Shown here in pieces: positions 42,082-51,167 of a stretch of DNA of 64,000 nt. The notes beneath the pieces were generated by a model, which was not told the DNA's origin, did not search any database, and saw only the letters and a list, made by a program, of their open reading frames with translations. The DNA is from Winogradskyella marincola (lineage in GTDB: Bacteria; Bacteroidota; Bacteroidia; Flavobacteriales; Flavobacteriaceae), in contig NZ_JARSBN010000006.1 in assembly GCF_029624125.1 (NCBI RefSeq), positions 124,001 to 188,000 of the forward strand. The letters run 5' to 3'. Position numbers and translations under genes: made by a program. Position 1 is the stretch's first letter; every line of letters begins with the position of its first letter.

Positions 42082-42750
42082 TCAAGTATGAGACTCTATA
42101 AGTTTTGGTAAATTTTCGTTAAACCATTTATACTTATTAATTATCATTATGTGAGTTCCTCCTTTGATAACAATACAATTACCAACACAAGAATTTGGAA
42201 AAACCATATCCTTATCTCCATGAATATACACAGCGTCTATATTTGGTTCTTCTTGCTCCCAGCACACCACCTGTTTTATGGCCCAATCCAAGTAAACCGT
42301 GTCATTTACAGAAAGGTATTTTTGGTAAAGGTCTACTCGTTTTTTTATAGTTTCTCCTAATGCGTACTTTGCCAAAAGCTCTATATTACCAACCAATCTG
42401 GTAGGTAAAATCTTATAGGCTTTGGTGTATTTTAGCAACTTCATGCGTTTTGGAAGTTCGTGATGCGACTTTACACTAGACACTACAAAGAGTTTCTTAA
42501 CATTTAAAAATTTGCTCATTTCCTGAACCAATATACCTCCAAATGAAACTCCTAATAACACCACATTATCATGTTCTACAAACTTACACATACGCTTGGC
42601 ATAATCTTGTAATGTTTCATCCTTATCTGGTATTTGCCATTCTAACCAATGAATTTGATACTTATCTTCTGGCAGTTTTATATACTCAAAAATTGTAGGA
42701 TTGGCAGCCATTCCTGGCATTAAATATACATGGGTAAGGTTTGAGATCAT
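42082..42750 (-). CDS. Alpha/beta hydrolase-fold protein
   Basis: 222 residues with the nucleophile elbow VVLLGVSFGGILVQEMSKF (about 62-80, Ser in GVSFGG), an acid in YIHGDKDMVFPNS and a His in KGGTHIMIINKY near the C-terminus, so a Ser-Asp-His triad is present. The N-terminus VYLMPGMAANPTIFEYI has the oxyanion-hole turn. No lid domain is identified. The substrate is unknown; an esterase or thioesterase is probable. Confidence 0.85.
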   Translation of the reverse strand: MISNLTHVYLMPGMAANPTIFEYIKLPEDKYQIHWLEWQIPDKDETLQDYAKRMCKFVEHDNVVLLGVSFGGILVQEMSKFLNVKKLFVVSSVKSHHELPKRMKLLKYTKAYKILPTRLVGNIELLAKYALGETIKKRVDLYQKYLSVNDTVYLDWAIKQVVCWEQEEPNIDAVYIHGDKDMVFPNSCVGNCIVIKGGTHIMIINKYKWFNENLPKLIESHT

Positions 42751-42858
42751 AACTAAATTTTAATGTATAAATGTAAGTTTAAAGGCTCCAAAAAGCCGTT
42801 AAAAACCTATTATTTAACGTTTTAACAACCTTAATTTAAAACTTACGTCGATTTTTTG

Positions 42859-42866
42859 TACCTTTG
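42859..42866 (+). promoter_or_regulatory. -7 box of the small GNAT-like gene
   Basis: TACCTTTG followed by C matches TAnnTTTG, giving a leader of about 60 bases to the ATG at 42933. Confidence 0.6.
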
Positions 42867-42932
42867 CACAGCAAAACTATATAAAATATAGTATCTACTT
42901 GCCAACCGCTAACTTAAAAAACAAGGAAAATT

Positions 42933-43229
42933 ATGACTGAAACTGCTGAATTAATTGATAATGACTTTTTACGTCAATATGAATTAAAAGTTGAAAATGA
43001 CATGGCCATTATTGAGTACTCTTTACAAGAGCGAAAAATATTTTTAACTAAGATGGTAATTCCTACTTCGGTAAAATCTACCGAATTTGAAAAAGATTTT
43101 TTAGCGATGGTATTTGCTGATATTAAAGAAAGAAACATTAGTGTAGTACCTACAAGTCCTGAAATTGCAAAGTTTGTAAGAAGCAACAGAAAGTACAAGC
43201 GTATGCTACCAGTTGGTATTCGCATATAA
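42933..43229 (+). CDS. Small GNAT-like N-acetyltransferase (YjdJ type)
   Basis: 98 residues in the group of truncated GNAT proteins (GCN5-related): a beta-rich start (LKVENDMAIIEYSLQERKIFLTKMVIP) followed by an alpha helix (EFEKDFLAMVFADIKERNISVVPTSPEIAKFV) and the terminal RSNRKYKRMLP with the conserved segment for CoA contact. The substrate is unknown. A strong bidirectional terminator follows. Confidence 0.82.
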   Translation: MTETAELIDNDFLRQYELKVENDMAIIEYSLQERKIFLTKMVIPTSVKSTEFEKDFLAMVFADIKERNISVVPTSPEIAKFVRSNRKYKRMLPVGIRI

Positions 43230-43246
43230 TCTGAAATAGAATAAAT

Positions 43247-43281
43247 AAAAAAACCGAAACAAATTTGTTTCGGTTTTTTTT
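43247..43281. terminator. Bidirectional terminator
   Basis: CCGAAACAAA-TTTGTTTCGG with A and T runs on both sides, between two convergent genes. Confidence 0.9.
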
Positions 43282-43299
43282 ATGGTTTATATCTCAATT

Positions 43300-43692
43300 T
43301 CAAAAAAATTGTGTGTAATCATCCGAAACTTTTTCTAGCTGAAGAGAACTATTGGTTAAAAAAAGTTGGCCTTCGTTTGTAATAGTAAAAGTATCTATAT
43401 GCACTTCATTAGCATCATAAAGATTAACTTCATTACCATTCAGTTTCCAAGTAAAAGATAATGCGTTAGAAATTATTTCACCAGAAGCAAACTGAATACT
43501 TTCTGTATTAATTCCTATTTTATCTGCACCAAAAACCAGTCTATACGTTGTTGTAGTCTCAGTATTTGTTTCTGTATTTTCCCAAACACCTAAAATATCA
43601 ACTCCATTATCTTCATGATCCTCTTCTGAGCAAGACATTAGCGCCAGAGAGAATAAAATTATTAAAAATGAAGTTATTTTATAACGCTTCAT
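43300..43692 (-). CDS. Small lipoprotein, lipocalin-like
   Basis: The start at 43692 (MKRYKITSFLIILFSLALMSC, lipobox Cys at 21) is preferred to an ORF start 17 codons upstream; the product has 130 residues. The mature part (DILGVWENTETNTETTTTYRLVFGADKIGIN and FTWKLNGNEVNLYD) is a short beta-rich domain of the lipocalin-like type often seen in Bacteroidota. Possibly ligand binding at the outer membrane. It adjoins mtaB, with 90 bases between. Confidence 0.75.
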   Translation of the reverse strand: MKRYKITSFLIILFSLALMSCSEEDHEDNGVDILGVWENTETNTETTTTYRLVFGADKIGINTESIQFASGEIISNALSFTWKLNGNEVNLYDANEVHIDTFTITNEGQLFLTNSSLQLEKVSDDYTQFF

Positions 43693-43782
43693 ATGATAAC
43701 GAATACTTAGTTTTGGATAAATGTATTTGCGGCTATACAGCAATTAAAATTAAATCGTTAAGTCACAGATTTATTAGACCAA

Positions 43783-45126
43783 CTAAATTGCCTTAACAGT
43801 ATTATTAGAGTGCACAAAGTTAAAACGCACTAATCCGTCTTCGTCTATTTTGGTTAATTCTACGGTGTGTAACGTATTTACCAGCTCTGGATTCCATGGT
43901 GCTTTAACCTTTACATAGTTTTCGGTAAAGCCATGAATGTAACCTTCTTTATTTTCACCTTCAAACAAAACAGTTCTTGTAGTTCCTATCTGCGCTTCGT
44001 AAAAAGCTCTTCTTTTTTTGGCTGATAGACCACGCAACATCTTACTACGCTTTGACCTTACATTTTTTGGCACTACTCCATCCATTGCTGCAGCTTCTGT
44101 ATTATCGCGCTCAGAGTATGTAAATACATGTAGATAGGAAATATCCAACTCATTTAAGAAGTTGTAAGTTTCCAGAAAACGCTCTTCGGTTTCACCAGGA
44201 AAACCAACAATAACATCCACACCAATGCAAGCATGTGGCATTACTTCTTTTATTTTTGAAACACGATCTACATACAACTCTCGCATGTAACGACGCTTCA
44301 TCTTTTTTAGAATATCGTTACTACCACTTTGTAATGGCACATGAAAATGAGGAACAAATGCTCGAGATTTTGAAACCAATTCTATGGTTTCATTCTTCAA
44401 TAAATTAGGCTCAATGGAAGAAATTCTTAAACGCTCTATACCTTCTACTTTATCTAACTCGGTAACCAAGTCTAAGAAAGTATGCTCGTGCCTTTTGTTT
44501 CCAAATTCACCCTTACCATAATCACCAATATTTACTCCTGTTAAAACAATTTCTTTTATGTTTTTCTCAGAAATTTCACGAGCGTTCTTAAGAACATTGT
44601 CCATAGTATCGCTACGAGAAATCCCTCTTGCTAGAGGAATTGTGCAATAAGTACATTTGTAATCGCAACCATCTTGCACCTTTAGAAATGCTCTGGTTCT
44701 GTCTCCAATAGAATAACTACCTACATAAAAATCGGCTTCTTCTATTTCACAACTATGCACTTCACCAAAATCGTTTTTGGTTAAGTCGTTTAGGTAATCG
44801 GTAATTTTAAACTTTTCTGTTGCACCCAATACCAAATCTACTCCATCAACATCTGCAAGCTCTTCTGGCTTTAACTGCGCATAGCAACCTACAGCTGCAA
44901 CAAATGCCTCCGGATTTACCTTTTGCGCTTGCTTTACTATAGTTTTAAAACGTTTATCTGCATTCTCTGTTACAGAACACGTATTAATTACATAGATATC
45001 CGCTTCCTCATTAAAGTCTACACGTGCAAAACCTTCATCCTTAAAACTTCTAGCTATTGTAGAAGTTTCAGAAAAATTAAGCTTACAACCTAAAGTATAA
45101 AATGCGACTTTTTTTGTTGGGTTCAT
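43783..45126 (-). CDS. mtaB: tRNA t6A37 methylthiotransferase
   Basis: MtaB is a radical-SAM enzyme that adds a methylthio group to N6-threonylcarbamoyladenosine at position 37 of tRNA. The 447 residues have an N-terminal UPF0004 domain (YTLGCKLNFSETSTIARSF and NTCSVTENADKR, with three Cys for the auxiliary cluster), the radical SAM motif CDYKCTYCTIPLARG (about 152-166) and a C-terminal TRAM domain. All expected cysteines are present. A -7 box lies at 45149-45156. Confidence 0.95.
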   Translation of the reverse strand: MNPTKKVAFYTLGCKLNFSETSTIARSFKDEGFARVDFNEEADIYVINTCSVTENADKRFKTIVKQAQKVNPEAFVAAVGCYAQLKPEELADVDGVDLVLGATEKFKITDYLNDLTKNDFGEVHSCEIEEADFYVGSYSIGDRTRAFLKVQDGCDYKCTYCTIPLARGISRSDTMDNVLKNAREISEKNIKEIVLTGVNIGDYGKGEFGNKRHEHTFLDLVTELDKVEGIERLRISSIEPNLLKNETIELVSKSRAFVPHFHVPLQSGSNDILKKMKRRYMRELYVDRVSKIKEVMPHACIGVDVIVGFPGETEERFLETYNFLNELDISYLHVFTYSERDNTEAAAMDGVVPKNVRSKRSKMLRGLSAKKRRAFYEAQIGTTRTVLFEGENKEGYIHGFTENYVKVKAPWNPELVNTLHTVELTKIDEDGLVRFNFVHSNNTVKAI

Positions 45127-45148
45127 TCTTGTATTTTTACCAAGTTGG

Positions 45149-45156
45149 CAAATTTA
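45149..45156 (-). promoter_or_regulatory. -7 box of mtaB
   Basis: TAAATTTG on the minus strand matches TAnnTTTG, 22 bases before the mtaB start. Confidence 0.5.
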
Positions 45157-45171
45157 CAACATATTAATTAG

Positions 45172-46785
45172 ATGCAAAAACCCATTAAAACCTTATTATT
45201 CAGCCTCTTAATTTTTAGTATTACTTTGTTTTCGTGTTCTTCTAAAAACAATAAGAATAATGACTTGTTAGTTTTCAGGTATAATGAGCACAAAAACATC
45301 AGTTCTTTAGATCCTGCTTTCTCTAAAGATTTAGCAGATATTTGGGCTACACACCAGCTTTTTAATGGATTGGTTCAAATGGATGATCAGCTCAACGTAA
45401 TGCCTTGCATTGCTAAAAATTGGGTGGTTACAGACAGTGCCAAAACTTACAGCTTTACCCTTAGAAAAGATGTATATTTTCATAAGCACTATTTGTTCGG
45501 TAAAGACTCCACAAGAACAGTTAATGCTTCAGATTTTGAATACAGCTTCAACAGACTTAAAGACGAAAAACTAGCCTCACCAGGAAGTTGGGTGCTTAAA
45601 AAAGTAGAAAGTTATGCAGCTTTAAATGATTCTACATTTCAGATTAAATTAAAACAACCTTTTCCTGCGTTTTTAGGGCTACTCACCATGAAATATTGTT
45701 CTGTGGTTCCTAAAGAAATTGTAGAGCATTATGGCAGTGATTTTAGATCTAATCCTATTGGTACTGGTCCGTTTAAATTTAAGCGTTGGGAAGAAAATGT
45801 AAAACTCGTTTTTAGACGTAATAACAATTATTTTGAAACTGATGAAAAGGGAGAGCAATTACCTTATCTTGAAGCCATAGCCATTACATTTTTACCAGAT
45901 AAACAAAGTGAATTTTTACAATTTGCACAAGGCAATATCGATTTTGTTTCTGGTTTAGATGCCTCTTACAAGGATGAAATTTTAACCGCTGAAGGCAAAC
46001 TTAGAGAACTGTATGCTGATGACGTAAATATGATTAGAGGACCATACCTCAACACTGAATATCTGGCATTTTTTATGGAAACTGAAGTGGAAGAAATTCA
46101 GGCTTTAAAATTAAGACAAGCCATTAACCTTGGTTTTGACAGAACCAAGATGATTACTTATCTGCGAAACGGCATTGGTATACCTGCAACTGGTGGCTTT
46201 ATCCCAAAAGGGTTACCAGGTTTTGATGATACTATCGGTTTTACTTATCAACCCGAAAAAGCAAAACAATTAGTTTTAGAATTTAAATCTGAAACTGGTA
46301 TCCAAAAGCCAGAAGTGACCTTAACAACTACGAGCAACTATTTAAGTTTTTGTGAATTTATTCAACGCGAAATTCAGAAAATTGGTATTAATGTTAATGT
46401 AGATGTAATTCCTGCTTCGAGTTTAAAGGATGCAAAAGCTAATGGTCAACTCGACTTTTTTAGAGCAAGCTGGATTGCAGATTATCCTGATGCCGAAAAT
46501 TATCTGTCGCTTTATTACAGTAAGAATTTTGCGCCGAATGGACCAAATTACACACATTATTCTAGTTCTGAATTTGATAAAATGTATGAAGCTTCTTATT
46601 TAGAAATCAACCCTGAAGCGAGAGCTGAGCTTTATACTAAAATGGATGCTTTGATAATAAATAGAGCACCAATTGTTCCTATGTTTTACGATGAAGTAGT
46701 ACGTTTTACCAGAAAAGAGGTGAAAGACCTAGGAATCAATGCAACGAATTTATTGGAACTTAAGAAAGTTAAAAAGACAGAATAG
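45172..46785 (+). CDS. Peptide/nickel-type ABC substrate-binding lipoprotein
   Basis: 537 residues with lipobox (SITLFSCSSK, Cys at about 23). The SBP_bac_5 fold is seen from SSLDPAFSKDLADIWATHQLFNGLVQMDD near the N-terminus to FTLRKDVYFH, LRQAINLGFDRTKMI and ADYPDAENYLSLYYS. OppA- or DppA-like proteins bind oligopeptides. No permease or ATPase gene is next to it, so it serves a transporter elsewhere or acts alone as a receptor. The start is close to mtaB's start; the two are divergent. Confidence 0.9.
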   Translation: MQKPIKTLLFSLLIFSITLFSCSSKNNKNNDLLVFRYNEHKNISSLDPAFSKDLADIWATHQLFNGLVQMDDQLNVMPCIAKNWVVTDSAKTYSFTLRKDVYFHKHYLFGKDSTRTVNASDFEYSFNRLKDEKLASPGSWVLKKVESYAALNDSTFQIKLKQPFPAFLGLLTMKYCSVVPKEIVEHYGSDFRSNPIGTGPFKFKRWEENVKLVFRRNNNYFETDEKGEQLPYLEAIAITFLPDKQSEFLQFAQGNIDFVSGLDASYKDEILTAEGKLRELYADDVNMIRGPYLNTEYLAFFMETEVEEIQALKLRQAINLGFDRTKMITYLRNGIGIPATGGFIPKGLPGFDDTIGFTYQPEKAKQLVLEFKSETGIQKPEVTLTTTSNYLSFCEFIQREIQKIGINVNVDVIPASSLKDAKANGQLDFFRASWIADYPDAENYLSLYYSKNFAPNGPNYTHYSSSEFDKMYEASYLEINPEARAELYTKMDALIINRAPIVPMFYDEVVRFTRKEVKDLGINATNLLELKKVKKTE

Positions 46786-46788
46786 TCA

Positions 46789-46908
46789 CGCTAAGGCGCA
46801 GATTCGCAAAGTTTATTGATATTTAATCCTCTCTACAATTGGAGATAACGCACTAATATCAACCCTCACAATTAAAAATAAAACTTTGCAGCTTAGCGGC
46901 TTTGCGAG
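46789..46908. repeat. Intergenic inverted repeat with AAAG/CTTAGCG units
   Basis: The left arm CGCTAAGGCGCA (46789-46800) followed by TCGCAAAGTTT is echoed in reverse by AAACTTTGCAGCTTAGCGGC (46881-46900) and TTTGCGAGA. Similar arms are a known type of dispersed repeat in flavobacteria. It occupies most of the gap between two convergent genes. Confidence 0.55.
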
Positions 46909-46916
46909 AAACAACC

Positions 46917-47822
46917 TTAAAACTTCTCAAAATAATACAAATCATCACCACCTTCACCTTTATAACGTCGTGATGAAATATAGCCAGTCGTTAAATCCTG
47001 ATTCAAGAAGAAAGAAAAATCATCCCCTTTACTGTTTATAGGCTCTTCTAAAGATTTTGGTTCTTGCTCTGTATCATCAGAGTCCAAATCATAAACATAA
47101 ATATCTAAACCCCCTTTTCCTCCTCTTCTATCCGAAGTAAAATACAGTTTGTTATCTGCGCTTACAAACGGGAAGATTTCAGTACGCGATGAGTTTATAG
47201 TCTCACCTAAACTTGTTACTTCACCATAAGTGTCGTGATTAGAAACCGAAACCTTGTATAAATCTGATTTTCCTTTGGTTCCTTTAACATCTGCAATGAA
47301 ATAAAGCGTATTTCCATCTGGACTTAATGCTGGATGCGCAAAATTATGATCTGGATCGCAAAATGGTAAGGTTTCAAAATTTGTCCAACCTTTACCTTCT
47401 TCATATTCGGCACGCTGAATTTGTAGATTATAGGTTTCTATACCTTTCAACTTATTAGTGCCTTTATCTATATGATTGGTCGTAAAATACATATACTTAC
47501 CATCCTTAGAAAAGGTTGCTGAAGACATATTGAAACGTCCTAATTCTGTTTTTACAATTGGTTGTTCGTCTTTTATTTCACCATCTTCGCTTAATGGTGC
47601 TTCATACATAATGTAAATAAAACCATCATACTTATCTTTTATCGGTCGACCTCTTTTGGTTGTAAGGTTGTGACTAAAAAAAACTTTATCACCAACTACA
47701 CGAGCAGCAAAATGGTCTAACTCTGTATTAATCTTCAATTTTTTTACTTCAACATCTTCACTTTGTGAAAATCCGAAAGTAAAGCATAATAAAACAGTTA
47801 GTAGTGTAAATTTGGATGTCAT
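46917..47822 (-). CDS. PD40 (TolB-like) beta-propeller secreted protein
   Basis: 301 residues with a signal peptide (TVLLCFTFGFSQSE). WD40-like PD40 units include MSSATFSKDGKYMYFTTNH, FAHPALSPDGNTLYFIADV and EIFPFVSADNKLYFTSDRRGGKGGLDIYVY. Proteins like this are often found beside OmpA-type or T9SS components in Bacteroidota, but here the neighbours are not such genes. Probably periplasmic or outer-membrane associated; the role is unknown. Confidence 0.87.
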   Translation of the reverse strand: MTSKFTLLTVLLCFTFGFSQSEDVEVKKLKINTELDHFAARVVGDKVFFSHNLTTKRGRPIKDKYDGFIYIMYEAPLSEDGEIKDEQPIVKTELGRFNMSSATFSKDGKYMYFTTNHIDKGTNKLKGIETYNLQIQRAEYEEGKGWTNFETLPFCDPDHNFAHPALSPDGNTLYFIADVKGTKGKSDLYKVSVSNHDTYGEVTSLGETINSSRTEIFPFVSADNKLYFTSDRRGGKGGLDIYVYDLDSDDTEQEPKSLEEPINSKGDDFSFFLNQDLTTGYISSRRYKGEGGDDLYYFEKF

Positions 47823-47894
47823 ACTTTAATTATTGTAATGATTTATAGTTTAGTACAGATACAAATGGAACAAAACACACTGTCTAAAATACAC

Positions 47895-49070
47895 CTATTC
47901 TCTTCTGTACTGTTTTGTTTCTTCAAAAACATACTCCAAAATGGCTTTGTCTAGATCTGTAAACTCCTCGTTGCGTCTTCCCATTACTACTTCTGCAACC
48001 TCAAAAGCTTTGTTGGTTTTATATGTTACAAAACCTTTGCTGCCTCCCCAAGAAAAACTTGGTACAAAATTGCGAGGAAATCCACTACCAAAGATATTAG
48101 AACTTACACCAACAACTGTACCAGTATTAAACATAGTATTGATTCCACACTTACTATGGTCGCCCATCATTAAGCCACAAAACTGTAAACCTGTTTTAGC
48201 AAATCCTCCTGTTTGGTAATTCCAGAGTCTCACTTCAGCATAGTTATTTTTAAGGTTACTATTATTAGAATCTGCTCCAATATTGCACCATTCGCCTAAT
48301 ACTGAATTTCCTAAGAAACCATCATGTCCTTTGTTAGAGAAACCAAAAATTACAGAATTGTTTACCTCACCTCCTACTTTACTATGAGGTCCTACTGTAG
48401 TTGGTCCATATATTTTGGTTGCTAATTTTAGTGTTGCGTTATTACAAAGTGCCAAGGGACCTCTAACAACTGTGCCTTCCATAATTTCTGCGTCTTTACC
48501 AATATAAATTGGACCAGAACTAGCGTTTAAGGTTACAAAATTGAGCTTTGCTCCTTTTTCAATAAAGATATTTTCAGGGTTTAGAGTTTTTACCGTTGCA
48601 GGAATAGGCTCTGACTTCCTTCCATTGGTAATTAGATTAAAATCCTCTTCTATAGCTCCGCCATTTTTTGAAAAAATATCCCAAGTGTTTTCAATTTTCA
48701 AAATATCACCATCAAATTCAATAGCTTCAAAATTTGAAAAATCATTAACCTCTTCACCTTCTTTTGCAAAAAAAGCAATAACATCCTCGTCTTTAAACAA
48801 CGCTTGATTATGATTTAAATTTTTAACAAGCTCTACAACTTCAGTATTTGGCAAAAAAGAAGCATTAATCATTATATTCTCTTCCATTTCTACCATTGGA
48901 AACTTGTCAGACAAATAATCTTCTGTAACAGTGGTTGTGGTATATTCTAAGAAGGATTCCCATTTCTGACGAATCGTTAATATGCCAACTCTAATTTCTG
49001 CAACAGGTCTTGTGTATGTAAAAGGTAAGAGATTATCTCTGTACGGTCCGTCAAAAAGTATGTAGTTCAT
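47895..49070 (-). CDS. GlmU-family sugar-nucleotide transferase-like protein
   Basis: 391 residues. The N-terminus NYILFDGPYRDNLLPFTYTRPVAEIRVGILTIRQKWE is typical of the Bacteroidota GlmU-like family. The C-terminal half (from about 175) has left-handed beta-helix hexapeptides (ASSGPIYIGKDAEIMEGTVVRGP, LGEWCNIGADSNNSN), an acyltransferase-type fold. A classical N-terminal GxGTRM pyrophosphorylase motif is absent. It is called a putative sugar nucleotidyltransferase; whether it makes UDP-GlcNAc is uncertain. It follows the terminator of rpmE2 on the same strand. Confidence 0.85.
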   Translation of the reverse strand: MNYILFDGPYRDNLLPFTYTRPVAEIRVGILTIRQKWESFLEYTTTTVTEDYLSDKFPMVEMEENIMINASFLPNTEVVELVKNLNHNQALFKDEDVIAFFAKEGEEVNDFSNFEAIEFDGDILKIENTWDIFSKNGGAIEEDFNLITNGRKSEPIPATVKTLNPENIFIEKGAKLNFVTLNASSGPIYIGKDAEIMEGTVVRGPLALCNNATLKLATKIYGPTTVGPHSKVGGEVNNSVIFGFSNKGHDGFLGNSVLGEWCNIGADSNNSNLKNNYAEVRLWNYQTGGFAKTGLQFCGLMMGDHSKCGINTMFNTGTVVGVSSNIFGSGFPRNFVPSFSWGGSKGFVTYKTNKAFEVAEVVMGRRNEEFTDLDKAILEYVFEETKQYRRE

Positions 49071-49094
49071 CTAAATTTGAATTTATGTAAAAAT

Positions 49095-49128
49095 AAAAAA
49101 AGCCTTTCTACAAAAGAAAGGCTTTTTA
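49095..49128 (-). terminator. Terminator of rpmE2
   Basis: AAGCCTTTC and GAAAGGCTT pair around a 7-base loop with A and T runs on both sides, 20 bases after the L31 stop. Confidence 0.88.
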
Positions 49129-49148
49129 AAATATCTAAATAACTAAGA

Positions 49149-49400
49149 TTATTTCTTAAACTTAGCGTATTTGTTTTTGAATTTATCAATACGACCAGCT
49201 GTATCTACTAATTTAGATTTACCAGTGTAGTAAGGATGAGAAGTTCTAGAAATTTCCAATTTTACTAATGGATATTCAACACCATCAACCTCAATAGTTT
49301 CATTTGTCTCTGCAGTAGACTTAGTTAAAAATACGTCTTCATTAGACATGTCTTTGAATGCTACTACTCTATAATTTTCTGGATGTATTCCTGCTTTCAT
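49149..49400 (-). CDS. rpmE2: Type B 50S ribosomal protein L31
   Basis: The start at 49400 ([20 protein letters not shown]) gives 83 residues, as usual for type B L31; a longer reading from 49460 would cover the promoter. [26 protein letters not shown] is typical. It lacks the zinc-ribbon Cys of type A L31, which often means use under zinc limitation, although in Bacteroidota this type is commonly the only copy. A -7 box lies at 49439-49446. Confidence 0.95.
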   Translation of the reverse strand: MKAGIHPENYRVVAFKDMSNEDVFLTKSTAETNETIEVDGVEYPLVKLEISRTSHPYYTGKSKLVDTAGRIDKFKNKYAKFKK

Positions 49401-49438
49401 CGCTATCTGCTTTAAATAATTTCGATTTTTTCGAGGTG

Positions 49439-49446
49439 CAAATTTA
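49439..49446 (-). promoter_or_regulatory. -7 box of rpmE2
   Basis: TAAATTTG on the minus strand matches TAnnTTTG, 38 bases before the L31 ATG. It rules out the longer start at 49460. Confidence 0.55.
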
Positions 49447-49512
49447 AGTAAATTTTGCAATTCTACAATCTTTTTGATAATTTTTATTTCATATTTTGAT
49501 GTAACAAATTAG

Positions 49513-49520
49513 TATCTTTG
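49513..49520 (+). promoter_or_regulatory. -7 box of the DUF4199 gene
   Basis: TATCTTTG matches TAnnTTTG, 41 bases before the ATG at 49562. Confidence 0.55.
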
Positions 49521-49561
49521 AATACTAACTAATCAATTAACTAACAAAAATAACCTTTATT

Positions 49562-50095
49562 ATGGAAAAATCTTATAAATCTTCTGCTACACAATACGGT
49601 ATCTATCTGGCGTTAATCCTATCTTCTTTAACAGTAATTGGCTATGCTGCTTATTTAGATCTTTTTACAAAATGGTGGTTTGGAATTAGCCAAATGGTAT
49701 TAGTTATAATTTTTGGAGTAATATCATCTTTAAAAGCCAGAAGTATATTGGGTGGCTATATTTCCTTTAAAGACGCTTTTACGGCTTTCTTTATTGCTGT
49801 AGCTATTGGAATTGCAATTCCTGCCATTGTAGGTTTGGTTATTTTTAATTTTGTAGATCCGGAAGCAGCAGCAATACTTCAAGAGAAAATTATAGAATCT
49901 CAACTAAGAATGATGGAAAATTGGGGAGCGCCTCAAGAAACAATAGATAAAACTCTAGAACAGTTAGAAGCTCAGGGAAGTTTCTTTACCATAACTAATT
50001 CTCTAAAATCTATTGCATACCAACTTGTTGGATTTAGTATTGTAGGGTTAATTGTAGCTCTAGTGGTTAAAAAATCTGACCCACACGCTGCTTAA
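49562..50095 (+). CDS. DUF4199 membrane protein
   Basis: 177 residues with four hydrophobic segments (about 12-30, 35-52, 72-95 and 150-170). YISFKDAFTAFFIAVAIG in the third is the DUF4199 hallmark, and a long soluble helix lies between the third and fourth (EKIIESQLRMMENWGAPQETIDKTLEQLE). The family often precedes a GT2 of the type that follows here, and the two are probably one transcription unit. The function is unknown; a helper role for the transferase is possible. Confidence 0.88.
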   Translation: MEKSYKSSATQYGIYLALILSSLTVIGYAAYLDLFTKWWFGISQMVLVIIFGVISSLKARSILGGYISFKDAFTAFFIAVAIGIAIPAIVGLVIFNFVDPEAAAILQEKIIESQLRMMENWGAPQETIDKTLEQLEAQGSFFTITNSLKSIAYQLVGFSIVGLIVALVVKKSDPHAA

Positions 50096-50141
50096 ATAAT
50101 TTCGTTTATTTTTGAAGTCTATAAATTAGAGCTTTCAAAAT

Positions 50142-51095
50142 ATGAATATATCAGTAGTTATACCACTACTCAACGAAGAAGAATCTTTAAAAGAACTACA
50201 CGATTGGATTGTATCTGTGATGCAATCCAATTCGTTTTCTTATGAAATTCTATTTATAGACGACGGCAGTACAGATACGTCCTGGCAAGTAATTTCGCAA
50301 CTTGCTAAAACTAATGCTTGTGTCAAAGGCATTCGGTTTTTAAAAAACTTTGGAAAATCCCAAGCCTTACATGCTGGTTTTGCTGCTGCCAAAGGTAATG
50401 TTGTTATTACTATGGATGCAGACTTACAAGATAATCCTGATGAAATTCCTGAATTGTATGACATGGTTACCAATCAGAACTTCGATCTCGTCTCTGGATG
50501 GAAAAAGAAACGTTTTGATTCTGTTATTGCTAAAAATTTACCATCAAAACTTTTTAATTGGGCTGCCAGAAAAACATCTGGAGTGAAACTTCACGATTTT
50601 AACTGCGGACTTAAAGCTTACAGCAATACAGTTGTAAAACATATTGATGTGTATGGCGAAATGCACAGATACATACCAGTACTTGCCAAAAATGCTGGTT
50701 TTACTAATATTGGTGAGAAAGTGGTACAGCATCAAGCCAGAAAATATGGCCATACCAAGTTTGGAATGAATCGCTTTATCAACGGTTTTTTAGATCTTAT
50801 AACCATTTGGTTTGTTTCTCGCTTTGGTAAACGTCCAATGCACCTCTTTGGTGCTCTTGGAGTTATAATGTTTATTATTGGTTTTGGTTTTTCGTTTTAT
50901 CTAGGCTTAGACAAATTGTTTTTTAACCCTACAGGGAGACTTATTACAGACAGACCTCAGTTTTACATTGCACTTTCAACTATGATTATAGGATCTCAAT
51001 TATTTATTGCTGGCTTCTTAGGAGAACTTATTTTAAGATCCAAACGTCAACAACAACGTTATTACGTTAAGGAAGCATTAAATGTCTCTGAATAA
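50142..51095 (+). CDS. GT2 glycosyltransferase of the dolichyl-phosphate mannosyltransferase type
   Basis: 317 residues. The GT-A catalytic domain (ISVVIPLLNEEESLKELHDWI, EILFIDDGSTDTSW, the DXD-like MDADLQDNPDEIPEL, and the acceptor motif MHRYIPVLAKNAGF) is followed by two C-terminal membrane helices (about 235-255 and 270-290). This GtrB/DPM1-like enzyme passes a sugar from a nucleotide sugar to a polyprenyl phosphate. It probably forms a unit with the DUF4199 gene 46 bases upstream. Confidence 0.92.
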   Translation: MNISVVIPLLNEEESLKELHDWIVSVMQSNSFSYEILFIDDGSTDTSWQVISQLAKTNACVKGIRFLKNFGKSQALHAGFAAAKGNVVITMDADLQDNPDEIPELYDMVTNQNFDLVSGWKKKRFDSVIAKNLPSKLFNWAARKTSGVKLHDFNCGLKAYSNTVVKHIDVYGEMHRYIPVLAKNAGFTNIGEKVVQHQARKYGHTKFGMNRFINGFLDLITIWFVSRFGKRPMHLFGALGVIMFIIGFGFSFYLGLDKLFFNPTGRLITDRPQFYIALSTMIIGSQLFIAGFLGELILRSKRQQQRYYVKEALNVSE

Positions 51096-51139
51096 ATGTA
51101 ATAATCCCTAAGATTCAATCTTGCAAGCGTAAGATTTTT

Positions 51140-51147
51140 TACATTTG
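51140..51147 (+). promoter_or_regulatory. -7 box of the phosphohexomutase gene
   Basis: TACATTTG matches TAnnTTTG, with TTG at 51121 as a possible -33 element, 16 bases apart; the ATG follows at 51168. Confidence 0.55.
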
Positions 51148-51167
51148 TATAATAATACTTTTCACTT

